Shown here: piece after piece, positions 6,069 to 12,296 of the stretch
How the letters are laid out: each line of letters starts with the position of its first letter
How positions within the stretch are numbered: the stretch's first letter is position 1
Assembly: GCA_036736205.1 (NCBI GenBank)
Contig: DAINMX010000207.1
Coordinates: 1-12,296 of the forward strand
Direction: 5' to 3'
DNA: 12,296 nt
Source of the DNA: XYA12-FULL-58-9 sp001798605
GTDB lineage: Bacteria > Myxococcota > XYA12-FULL-58-9
The notes under the pieces: model-generated
Told to the model about the DNA's origin: nothing
Database searches by the model: none
The model's input: only the letters and a program-made list of their open reading frames with translations
Program-made: the position numbers and the translations under genes

Positions 6069-7544
6069 GTGCCGTATCTTTCTGAAGACAAGATAGCCTC
6101 GATCGTGGAGCGGGTTGTGTCCCGTCTCGGCCGGGGTGAGACTCAGGTGCCTCTCGGTGTTGGGCAGCTGCAACCAAAACCCATGCCGGCAGCTACACAA
6201 GCTTGGAGTCGCCCAGCGACACCAGCCAAGGGAGCTGTGGGACGTGGCGTTTTCGCAGGGCTCGACGACGCCGTCGCCGCGGCTCAAGCAGCGTATCAAC
6301 GGTACCGAACGCTCGGGTTGCAGGCGCGTTACCAGATCATCGATGAAATCCGCAAAGAGGCCACGCGTCACATCGATACCATGGCTCGCATGGCTGTGGA
6401 TGAGACCGGCCTGGGACGCGTCGAGCACAAAGTTAAAAAGAACCGCCTGGTAATCAGCAAGACTCCGGGCCCGGAGATCCTGGAAACATGGGCTCGCAGC
6501 GGCGACGATGGTTTGACCATCGAAGAGTTCGCTCCCTACGGTGTCATCGGCTCGATCACGCCAACGACCAACCCCTCAGAGACGATCCTCTGCAACGGTA
6601 TTGGTATGCTGGCCGCGGGCAATGCGGTGGTCTTCAATGTCCACCCCGGGGCGAAGAAGACCAGTGCCTTCACCGTGCAGATGGTGAACGAAGCCGTCGT
6701 CCGTGCAGGGGGGCCAGAGAACCTCTTGACCATGGTTGCTGAACCGACCATCGAGTCGGCGCAGGCGTTGATGGTTCACCCTGGCATTCGGCTGGTGGTT
6801 GTCACCGGTGGGCCTGGTGTGGTCAAGGCCGCCATGAAATCGGGCAAGAAGGTTATTGCCGCGGGTCCGGGCAATCCGCCGGTGCTCATCGATGAGACCG
6901 CCGACCTCGAGCAGGCCGCCGCCGGTGTGGTGAGCGGCATCAGCCTCGACAACAACATCATTTGCACCTGTGAGAAGGAGATCATCGCGGTCTCTGAGAT
7001 CGTCGATCGCTTCAAATTCCTCCTCGTCAAGAACGGTGCCTACGAAATGACCGCAGACGAGGCAGAGAAGATGACCAAGTTGGTCACCGAGAATGGGCAC
7101 ACCAATAAGGACACGGTTGGCAAGAACGCCGACGTGCTGTTGCGTCAAATCGGCGTGACCGCTCCTGCAAACACGATGATCGCTTTTGCAGAGGTGCCAG
7201 AAGACCACCCGTTTGTGCAGATTGAGTTGCTCACCCCGGTGACAGGTCTCGTGCGTGTCGGAAGTGCCAAAGAGGCCATTGAGGCGGGTGTGCGTTGTGA
7301 ACACGGCAATTGCCATTCGGCTGCCATGTACTCGAAGAACATTGAGAACCTGCACACCATGGCGCAGGTCATCAACACCTCGATCTTCACCAAGAATGCG
7401 CCGACCTATTCTGGATTGGGCATGGGCGGCGAGGGCTACACTTCGTTTACCATCGCCAGTCCTACGGGCGAGGGGCTCACCAACGCGCGGGACTTCTCGC
7501 GAGTGCGCCGCTGTACCCTGAAAGAATATTTCCGAATCATATGA
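6069..7544 (+). CDS. CoA-acylating aldehyde dehydrogenase with N-terminal encapsulation-type helix (PduP/EutE-like)
   Basis: 491 residues from GTG 6069. It is a core metabolosome enzyme, oxidising an aldehyde with NAD+ and CoA to acyl-CoA. Residues 1-21 (PYLSEDKIASIVERVVSRLG) form an amphipathic helix, followed by a Pro/Ala/Gly-rich linker to about residue 58; this is the arrangement of encapsulation peptides that bind the shell interior. The catalytic domain has VDETGLGRVEHK, FAPYGVIGSITPTTNPSET, the VVTGGPGVVKAAM loop and the catalytic cysteine in DNNIIC (Cys299), matching DNNLPC of PduP. A second Cys (301) lies two residues on. The C-terminus has CEHGNCHSA and a G-rich stretch near GLGMGGEGYTS, as in this family. 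Size fits PduP (about 460-490). It is the last clear gene of the operon and the only cargo with a recognisable targeting helix. The aldehyde chain length cannot be inferred. Confidence 0.93.
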   Translation: MPYLSEDKIASIVERVVSRLGRGETQVPLGVGQLQPKPMPAATQAWSRPATPAKGAVGRGVFAGLDDAVAAAQAAYQRYRTLGLQARYQIIDEIRKEATRHIDTMARMAVDETGLGRVEHKVKKNRLVISKTPGPEILETWARSGDDGLTIEEFAPYGVIGSITPTTNPSETILCNGIGMLAAGNAVVFNVHPGAKKTSAFTVQMVNEAVVRAGGPENLLTMVAEPTIESAQALMVHPGIRLVVVTGGPGVVKAAMKSGKKVIAAGPGNPPVLIDETADLEQAAAGVVSGISLDNNIICTCEKEIIAVSEIVDRFKFLLVKNGAYEMTADEAEKMTKLVTENGHTNKDTVGKNADVLLRQIGVTAPANTMIAFAEVPEDHPFVQIELLTPVTGLVRVGSAKEAIEAGVRCEHGNCHSAAMYSKNIENLHTMAQVINTSIFTKNAPTYSGLGMGGEGYTSFTIASPTGEGLTNARDFSRVRRCTLKEYFRII

Positions 7545-7675
7545 GAATGGCCCAAGCCGCGTTGGTTTGTGGCCTCATCGGGGAAGAATTCTACCGTGTG
7601 TTCCGCACCGTGGGCTGTGGAGCTGTCCTCTTTGAACGGCGGGCGGGCCGTTGCGACCCACTTGCCGGGCAATAG
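7541..7675 (+). CDS. Candidate 44-residue small protein overlapping the dehydrogenase stop
   Basis: An ATG at 7541 overlaps the dehydrogenase TGA (ATGA) and opens 44 codons ending in TAG at 7673-7675. A second ATG lies at 7547. The predicted peptide has a hydrophobic/amphipathic first half (AQAALVCGLIGEEFYRVF), three Cys and a basic tail. It would otherwise be the only untranslated stretch (about 140 bases) between the dehydrogenase and the symporter. About two thirds of its third codon positions are G or C, in line with the neighbours but not decisive. There is no clear ribosome site; translation would rely on coupling. I do not recognise a family. It may be a real small operon member, a decayed remnant, or chance. 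Confidence 0.28.
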   Translation: MRMAQAALVCGLIGEEFYRVFRTVGCGAVLFERRAGRCDPLAGQ

Positions 7676-7685
7676 GTAAGGATTG

Positions 7686-9178
7686 ATGCAGATTTACACC
7701 AAGATCCTGGTCGGCATGGGAGTCGGTGCGCTGATTGGTCTGTTGTGGGGGCCGAACTCAGCTTTGTTGGATAAAGATACATACCGAGCCAATGACCCCT
7801 CAGCCTTGGGTCTTTTCGTCAATCGTGACGATCCTGGGTCAGTGATCAAACTGCCGGCACCGCCCCCAGGGAAAGTCGATCGTCACTCTCCGGTGGCCAC
7901 TCTCTTTCGCGTTCAAGAAACCATTTTTGAGGATCGCGTCGACAGGGTAGGAGAGACCCATCACATACCTGTCTGGTCGCGGGTGACCTTCAATTTCTCC
8001 AAGGAAATCGCAATCCGCGATCGGGATGGAAGCATTGCTGTGGCGCTCGGGGGCCCGGAGATTGGGGCACGGGTAGAGGCGTGGCTGCACATCGATGCCA
8101 TCCCGGTCAAGGGTGGTGGATTTGCCATTCAGCCGGAAGCCATCAGCGGCTTTGGCGATGTTTTGATCAAATGGCTGTCACCTATCGGCAAGTTGTTCAT
8201 GAGNNNNNNNNNNNNNNNNNNNNNNNNNNNNNNNNNNNNNNNNNNNNNNNNNNNNNNNNNNNNNNNNNNNNNNNNNNNNNNNNNNNNNNNNNNNNNNNNN
8301 NNNTGGCTGCGCCCTCGATGACCGATCACATCCTGAACATTGTGCCTGCCAACCCCGTGCAGTCTCTGGCTGCGGGGAACATGATGCAGATCATCTTCTT
8401 TGCGTTGGTGTTTGGAGTTGCCTTGACTCTCCTCAAAGACAACCGTGCAGAGATCGTGATCAATTTTTTCGATCGTGTTCAGGATGCGATGGTGATTGTC
8501 ATTCGCATCGTCATGGGTTTTGCGCCCTTTGGTGTCGCTGCTTTGATTGCCGAGGTGGTCGGTACCAGTGGTTCTTCTGTATTGATCTCTTTGCTCGCAT
8601 ACAGCGCGGCCGTGTTGTTGGGGCTCTTCGTGCATGCCAACCTCATCTACGGCGGGTTATTGATGTTTGGCGCACGGATGAGCATTGCCACCTTCTTGCG
8701 CGGCGCCCGCAAGGCACAACTCATCGCCTTCTCCACCTCGTCATCCTCCGCCACATTGCCAATCACTATGGAATGTGCCGAGAAGAACTTCGGCGTGAGC
8801 AAGCCAATCTCGAGTTTTGTGCTGCCGCTCGGATCCACCGTCAACATGGATGGAACCGCCCTCTATCAAGGTGTGGCCGCGTTGTTTATCGCCCAAGTAT
8901 TCCAGATGGAGCTGTCATTTGGGGCCCAGGTGGGCATCGTCTTCACGGCCACCATGGCCTCGATCGGTGCCGCGGGTGTTCCGGGGGCGGGTATGGTTAC
9001 TCTTGCCTTGGTGTTGACCGCGAATGGCATACCATCCGTGGGGGTCGCGCTCATCCTCGGCGTGGACCGGCTTCTCGACATGTTCCGGACGACGATCAAT
9101 GTCACTGGCGATCTTGCGGTTGCTGTGGTCATCGCGGTTAGCGAAGGCGAAGTGCTTGGACCACGGCCGGCCGATTGA
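7686..9178 (+). CDS. DAACS-family sodium:dicarboxylate/acidic amino acid symporter, interrupted by an assembly gap
   Basis: Glutamate/dicarboxylate symporter (GltP/DctA/GltPh family) of the inner membrane. Before the gap, 172 residues are visible: TM1 (about 5-22), an unusual soluble segment (about 24-156), and the start of TM2 (FGDVLIKWLSPIGKLFM). After the gap, 290 residues cover HILNIVPANP, later TMs, the re-entrant loop serines FSTSSSSATLP, the sodium-site NMDGT and the TM8 signature DRLLDMFRTTINVTGD. That signature keeps the Asp, Arg (GltPh Arg397 equivalent), Asn and final Asp that bind an acidic substrate and sodium. An acidic amino acid or C4-dicarboxylate substrate is therefore likely. 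The two parts are in different frames only because the 100-N gap has an arbitrary length. Start ATG 7686 follows TAAGGA closely. It is co-directional with the BMC operon, but a functional link is not demonstrated. Confidence 0.88.
8204..8303. other. Assembly gap of 100 Ns inside the symporter gene
   Basis: Exactly 100 undetermined bases, the usual placeholder for a gap of unknown size. The coding frames on its two sides can only be joined if the true length leaves remainder 2 when divided by 3; 100 leaves 1. Comparison with the GltPh-type topology suggests about 70-85 residues are missing, so the real gap is probably about 200-260 bases. Confidence 0.97.
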
Positions 9179-9182
9179 TCTG

Positions 9183-9196
9183 GGCGTTGCTACGCC
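9183..9196. terminator. Small hairpin between convergent genes, possible bidirectional terminator
   Basis: GGCGT and ACGCC pair around a TGCT loop in the 21-base gap between the symporter stop and the stop of the SCP2-like gene on the other strand. The position suits a shared terminator, but the stem is only 5 bp and neither side has a T-tract. Confidence 0.28.
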
Positions 9197-9199
9197 GCT

Positions 9200-9811
9200 T
9201 CACGAATGTGGATCCAGCGATGCTATGAGACGAAGGACAAACCCTGCGTCGCCATGAACTCGCATGCGACTGCGCAAGAGATCTTTCAGTTTTGAGCCTT
9301 CGAGTAGGAGTTTGAGATCGGCATCTGAAACCTCTACCCGAGCTAGTTTTCCACTGCCGTTGCCGATTGTGATGTGGGTCTTGGAGAGGTCTCCCGCATC
9401 GTCGGTGTAGAAGACGTCGATGATGCCAGAAAGGGACCGGAGCGTGTCTGCGTAAGACTTAGGGTCGATCTGCGCAACGGCACTCTGGAGAAAATCGCGG
9501 GTTGCTTGGAGGCGTTTCTCCAGCCGGCGCAGGGCACGCGGCCAGACATCTGTCGCTGCGACCCGAAAGGCCTCGAGATCAGAGTCGAAGCGGGCCACCG
9601 GGGAGTCGGCCTCGCCTTTGCGTACACTCAACGGAGAGCCGTCAAAGGAAATGGCGAAGGTGTGTTCTTGGCCGCGATCGTTCACGTTAATCTCGATTTC
9701 CATGTCGAGGGGCGGGACAACCATGTCTTCGGTGACGGCACGCCAAAGGCCGGGGAAGTGCTCGAGGTACAGCTGTTCTGGGGTTGGGCGACGGGGCGGG
9801 GCGGGGAGCAT
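9200..9811 (-). CDS. SCP2-like (sterol carrier-like) domain protein, function unknown
   Basis: 203 residues, no signal peptide or membrane segment, so probably cytoplasmic. The C-terminal part (about 145-200) has the SCP2 pattern: THITIGNGSGKLARVEVSDADL, then KDLLRSRMRVHGDAGFVLRLI, like the GKLKVxGDMGLALKL end of sterol carrier domains. The N-terminal half (about 35-90) has a strand pattern (EHTFAISFDGSPLSVRKGEAD, then PVARF) recalling the first half of the same fold, and a charged helix (about 92-112) separates the two. It may therefore be one expanded SCP2 fold or two degenerate copies. Members bind lipids or other hydrophobic ligands, but no ligand can be assigned. It is the last gene of the leftward operon, 6 bases after the PfkB kinase stop, with only a weak GGA before the ATG. 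Confidence 0.7.
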   Translation of the reverse strand: MLPAPPRRPTPEQLYLEHFPGLWRAVTEDMVVPPLDMEIEINVNDRGQEHTFAISFDGSPLSVRKGEADSPVARFDSDLEAFRVAATDVWPRALRRLEKRLQATRDFLQSAVAQIDPKSYADTLRSLSGIIDVFYTDDAGDLSKTHITIGNGSGKLARVEVSDADLKLLLEGSKLKDLLRSRMRVHGDAGFVLRLIASLDPHS

Positions 9812-9817
9812 TCCGTG

Positions 9818-10729
9818 TCACAAATTGAGGTCGACTTGGGTGAGCGCGCGATAGGCCCCGACTCGCTCACGGATCTTGTCGTCATTCAGATTGCGGATCG
9901 ACTCAACGCTGAAATCTTCGACGCAGAAGGATGCCATGACCGTCCCCATGACCATCGATTGCCGCAGCGTCTTGGCGTCGACGGTGTCGTGCTTGGCTAG
10001 AAAACCAAACATGCCGCCCGCAAAGGAGTCGCCAGCGCCGGTTGGGTCGGTGAAGTGATCGAGAACGAATGCTGAGGTGACGAATATGCCGTGCTCATCA
10101 AAAAGGATGGCACCATACTCGCCGAGCTTGATAACGACGATCCCCGGGCCCATTTTGCGGATCGCCTGTGCGGCGCGGCGCAGGTTGTGTTCACCGGAGA
10201 GCTGCCGCGCTTCGCTGTCGTTGACCAGGAGGACTTGGACCTTGCCGAGAGTCTTCATCAGTGCCGTGCGGAAGTCGTCGATCCAGAAATTCATGGTGTC
10301 GCAGGCGACAAGTTTTGGCTGCAACAGTTGCTCGTAGACAGAGAGCTGCAGGCTTGGATCGAAGTTGCCGAGGATGGCGTACTTGGTGTTCTTGTACGAA
10401 TCGGGGATAGTCGGGCTAAAGGACGCGAGGACGTTGAGATCGGTACTGATGGTGTGGCGGATATTCATGTTGCTTTCGTAGACACCACTCCACCGGAACG
10501 TCGCCCCATCCGCTCGCTCCACCCCTGCTGTGTCGATATTCTTGGAGCGAAAAAGGTCCATGTGCTCATTGGGAAAGTCGGAACCGATGATTCCCACTGT
10601 CTGAACGGGACAGAAGTACGAGGCACAGATCGCAGCGAAGCTCGCCGAGCCGCCGAGGATGTCCTCACGCTCGCCGTAGGGCGTTTTTACCGAGTCGAGT
10701 GCGAGTGTGCCAACTACCAGGAGATTCAT
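9818..10729 (-). CDS. PfkB/ribokinase-family sugar or nucleoside kinase
   Basis: 303-residue cytoplasmic kinase of the ribokinase/PfkB fold, transferring phosphate from ATP to a sugar or nucleoside hydroxyl. Visible marks: first signature with LGGSASFAA (Gly26-Gly27), VNDSEARQLSG (169-179), VVIKLGEYGAI (198-208), and the second signature DPTGAGDSFAGGMFG (228-242) with catalytic base Asp234 and the anion-hole glycines. Length matches the family. The start ATG has AAGGA 7 bases upstream. It lies 29 bases downstream of the LysM gene and 6 bases upstream of the SCP2-like gene, so it is mid-operon. Family members act on ribose, fructose, adenosine and others, and the substrate-binding lid does not identify which. 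Nothing links it to the microcompartment genes, which are transcribed in the opposite direction. Confidence 0.92.
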   Translation of the reverse strand: MNLLVVGTLALDSVKTPYGEREDILGGSASFAAICASYFCPVQTVGIIGSDFPNEHMDLFRSKNIDTAGVERADGATFRWSGVYESNMNIRHTISTDLNVLASFSPTIPDSYKNTKYAILGNFDPSLQLSVYEQLLQPKLVACDTMNFWIDDFRTALMKTLGKVQVLLVNDSEARQLSGEHNLRRAAQAIRKMGPGIVVIKLGEYGAILFDEHGIFVTSAFVLDHFTDPTGAGDSFAGGMFGFLAKHDTVDAKTLRQSMVMGTVMASFCVEDFSVESIRNLNDDKIRERVGAYRALTQVDLNL

Positions 10730-10758
10730 GCCTACATCCTTGCTGTCGCCAGGTTCGT

Positions 10759-11733
10759 TCAGGGCGAACCGTCCTCTGGGCGAACCGTCTTGGGCGACTC
10801 CCCGTTCATGTCGCCACCGGGTTTTGGTGCTTCGCTCATCACCTCGTGGAAGACGGCGAGGATTTTAGGCGATGTTCGCACCGGGTCCAAGCTAGCATTC
10901 GGCTGTAATTCGATCCATTTGCGAAAATAATCTCGCGCGGCTGCTGCGTCGTCGCTCGCAACGGCGCAGAAACCGAGGTATTTGATGAGCTCAATGCTGT
11001 CTGTGCCGGTGAGAACGTTGGTTCCCAGCAGCGCTTCGAGATTGTCGCATGCCTGGCCGAATGCTCCCGCGTAGTATTCTGTCATTGCGGCGTTGAGGCG
11101 TGCTCGTGCTTCGTCCTGTGAGAACAATGTTGCGACCGGTGTGGGGACATCTGGGATGGGGTCTGGACTTGCAGGATTGTAACGACGGCTGCGCACGTCC
11201 ACGGTCGCGGAGTCGAAGATAGGTATCGCCAAGCGTTCGCCCGCCTTGAGGACGCCAAGGTTGTTGTAAGACTTGAGCGTGGAGGCGCGTCGAGGCGTTC
11301 GGTAGAACCGACGCGAGATCTGCGCGAGTGTTTCACCGGGTTTGACCTGGTGGAACAGATGGAACGGCATCAGCAAGTCTTGCCCCACCGCGAGATCGCT
11401 CGGACTCTTGATATTGTTGAACTCCATGATCGCGACATGCCGGTTTGCGTCCCCCATGTAGCGTTTGGCAATGGCGGCCACTGAATCGCCGCGCCGTACC
11501 TTGTATGTCCACGACGCTCGAATGTAGACCCGCTCACCGGTGAGGGTGGCATTGGGATCCAGATTGTTGCGAACCTGAAGGTAGACCGACTTCCACGAGG
11601 AGCCATAGTAGTTCTTGGCAATACTATCGAGGCTTTCATCTTCTCCAACGAGATGGCGAAGCTCCGCCGCAGCCAGGTTGGAAGTGGCGCACATCAACAA
11701 CCCGCAGATGATTGTTTGACGGGCGAGCTTCAC
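10759..11733 (-). CDS. Exported LysM-repeat protein with C-terminal TPR-like helices
   Basis: 324 residues. Residues 1-23 are a signal peptide with a probable signal peptidase I site after AAA (LAAAELRH). Three LysM repeats follow (about 26-71, 76-122 and 127-172), each with the yxVxxGDSxxxIAxxxxG pattern (clearest is YKVRRGDSVAAIAKRYMG), then a Pro-rich linker (about 185-203) and a helical region (207-300) with TPR-like character (YYAGAFGQACDNLEALL, ARDYFRKWIELQPNASLDP). LysM domains bind N-acetylglucosamine in peptidoglycan, so the protein is expected in the periplasm at the cell wall. The start is GTG overlapping the stop of the upstream kinase gene (GTGA), with GAGGAG 5 bases before it. 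That tight coupling to a Ser/Thr kinase suggests a shared role in envelope signalling, which is inference. Confidence 0.85.
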   Translation of the reverse strand: MKLARQTIICGLLMCATSNLAAAELRHLVGEDESLDSIAKNYYGSSWKSVYLQVRNNLDPNATLTGERVYIRASWTYKVRRGDSVAAIAKRYMGDANRHVAIMEFNNIKSPSDLAVGQDLLMPFHLFHQVKPGETLAQISRRFYRTPRRASTLKSYNNLGVLKAGERLAIPIFDSATVDVRSRRYNPASPDPIPDVPTPVATLFSQDEARARLNAAMTEYYAGAFGQACDNLEALLGTNVLTGTDSIELIKYLGFCAVASDDAAAARDYFRKWIELQPNASLDPVRTSPKILAVFHEVMSEAPKPGGDMNGESPKTVRPEDGSP

Positions 11734-12296
11734 TTCTTCTCCTCAAACTCGACATTCAATTGTGCGGTCTCACCCGCAGCGACGTCGATGACCTCTCTTC
11801 TGGTGCCAAAGAAACGGTTGCGAAACTCGATGGTGTATTGCCCAGGGAGCAATGCGATGGGTTTGGCAAAAGGCGTCACGTCATACAGCTCACCCTCGAC
11901 CCAGACCTCGGCCCAGGGGACCGCATTGACTCGTACGTAACCCGGTTCGGCACCGAGCTTGAGCTGATCGACGGCACCTGCCCAGGCGGCGAGCATGAGC
12001 ACGATTACGAAGTTGAGAGCCAGAAGTGGCTTGAGAACCACTGATTTGACGTCGACGCCGCCCGTATCGGTTTGGAAGCGCACGCTCGATTGCAGGTCGT
12101 CGTCGCGAACATAAGTCTTCGCTTCGCTGTCAGAAATGAGACTTCTGTTGCGCAGGAAGATGACCAGGCGGCCGTTGTAGTTGATGCGAACCTTCTGCGC
12201 GACGAATTGCTCGAGGTCGCGGCGAAGGACCTCTGTGCTCTGGTAACGTTTCTCGGGTTTCTTCTCCAGACACTTGCGGACGATTTGTTGCAGTTT
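11730..12296 (-). CDS. Ser/Thr protein kinase C-terminus with TM segment and PEGA domain (5' partial)
   Basis: The frame is open to the window edge, so the N-terminus and most of the catalytic domain are missing; 188 residues remain. Residues 1-32 (IVRKCLEKKPEKRYQ, then RRDLEQF) are the last helix of a eukaryotic-type kinase domain, with the typical Cys-Leu-x-Lys-x-Pro-x-x-Arg-Tyr pattern. A cytoplasmic linker follows, then a membrane segment (about 86-108, LKPLLALNFVIVLMLAAWAG). A PEGA-type domain fills 117-188 (VNAVPWAEVWVEGELY, TPFAKPIALLPGQYTIEF). Layout is therefore kinase in the cytoplasm and PEGA in the periplasm, common in Myxococcota. A shorter GTG start at 12083 is possible in principle but would discard the kinase tail. 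The last base pairs overlap the LysM gene start, so the two are translationally coupled. Confidence 0.88.
   Translation of the reverse strand, partial: KLQQIVRKCLEKKPEKRYQSTEVLRRDLEQFVAQKVRINYNGRLVIFLRNRSLISDSEAKTYVRDDDLQSSVRFQTDTGGVDVKSVVLKPLLALNFVIVLMLAAWAGAVDQLKLGAEPGYVRVNAVPWAEVWVEGELYDVTPFAKPIALLPGQYTIEFRNRFFGTRREVIDVAAGETAQLNVEFEEKK
11739..11744 (-). promoter_or_regulatory. Ribosome binding site for the GTG start of the LysM gene
   Basis: On the minus strand GAGGAG lies 5 bases before GTG (11733-11731), inside the end of the kinase gene. It supports the GTGA overlap start rather than a later internal one. Confidence 0.7.

Noticed and set aside
5402..6091. 229-codon minus-strand frame across BMC-H and BMC-P
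   Set aside because: Antisense to two unmistakable shell genes, no domain visible.
6576..7355. 259-codon minus-strand frame across the aldehyde dehydrogenase
   Set aside because: His/Asp-rich shadow translation typical of GC-rich antisense frames; no start context or family match.
7686..9178. Frameshifted or split symporter pseudogene
   Set aside because: The frame change coincides exactly with a 100-N placeholder gap of arbitrary length; both sides are intact and conserved.
10091..10930. 279-codon plus-strand frame across the PfkB and LysM genes
   Set aside because: Spans two genes on the other strand that have clear motifs and ribosome sites; it is a shadow frame.

Overview
The window looks like a scaffold from a GC-rich, Gram-negative, Myxococcota/Deltaproteobacteria-like bacterium. 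This is inferred from a PilZ-receiver fusion protein, a eukaryotic-type Ser/Thr kinase with a C-terminal PEGA domain, a LysM/TPR-like exported protein, and a shell trimer of the CcmP type also known from Haliangium. A run of exactly 100 Ns (8204-8303) shows that it is a scaffolded assembly.

Left end (1-729, +): the 3' part of a PilZ plus response-regulator gene. A 165-base spacer follows (730-894), holding a short tandem repeat, strong GC-rich hairpins and a plausible sigma70-type promoter.

Centre (895-7544, +): seven closely spaced co-directional genes. The first three encode a biotin-dependent acyl-CoA carboxylase: biotin carboxylase, an MCC-beta/GcdA-like carboxyltransferase, and a biotin carrier with the biotinyl lysine in EVMKCF. 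The next three encode a minimal bacterial microcompartment (BMC) shell: a CcmP-like tandem-domain trimer (BMC-T), a hexamer (BMC-H) and a pentameric vertex protein (BMC-P, TTG start). The seventh is a PduP/EutE-like CoA-acylating aldehyde dehydrogenase with an N-terminal amphipathic helix of the encapsulation-peptide kind. No diol or ethanolamine-type signature enzyme, phosphotransacylase, alcohol dehydrogenase or RuBisCO is present. The simplest reading is a metabolosome in which an aldehyde is oxidised to acyl-CoA inside the shell and the acyl-CoA is carboxylated, rather than passed to a phosphotransacylase. That coupling is inference and is the main point of interest.

Downstream (7541-9178, +): a possible 44-codon ORF overlaps the dehydrogenase stop. 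A DAACS-family sodium:dicarboxylate/amino-acid symporter follows. It carries an unusually large periplasmic insertion after TM1 and is interrupted by the assembly gap, whose nominal size cannot be right.

Right end (9200-12296, -): a convergent four-gene operon, read from the right edge leftwards: a partial Ser/Thr kinase with PEGA domain, a LysM-repeat exported protein, a PfkB-family kinase and an SCP2-like protein. A small hairpin lies between the two convergent units. No stretch above 300 bases lacks a gene, and I saw no tRNA, rRNA, CRISPR array or insertion sequence.
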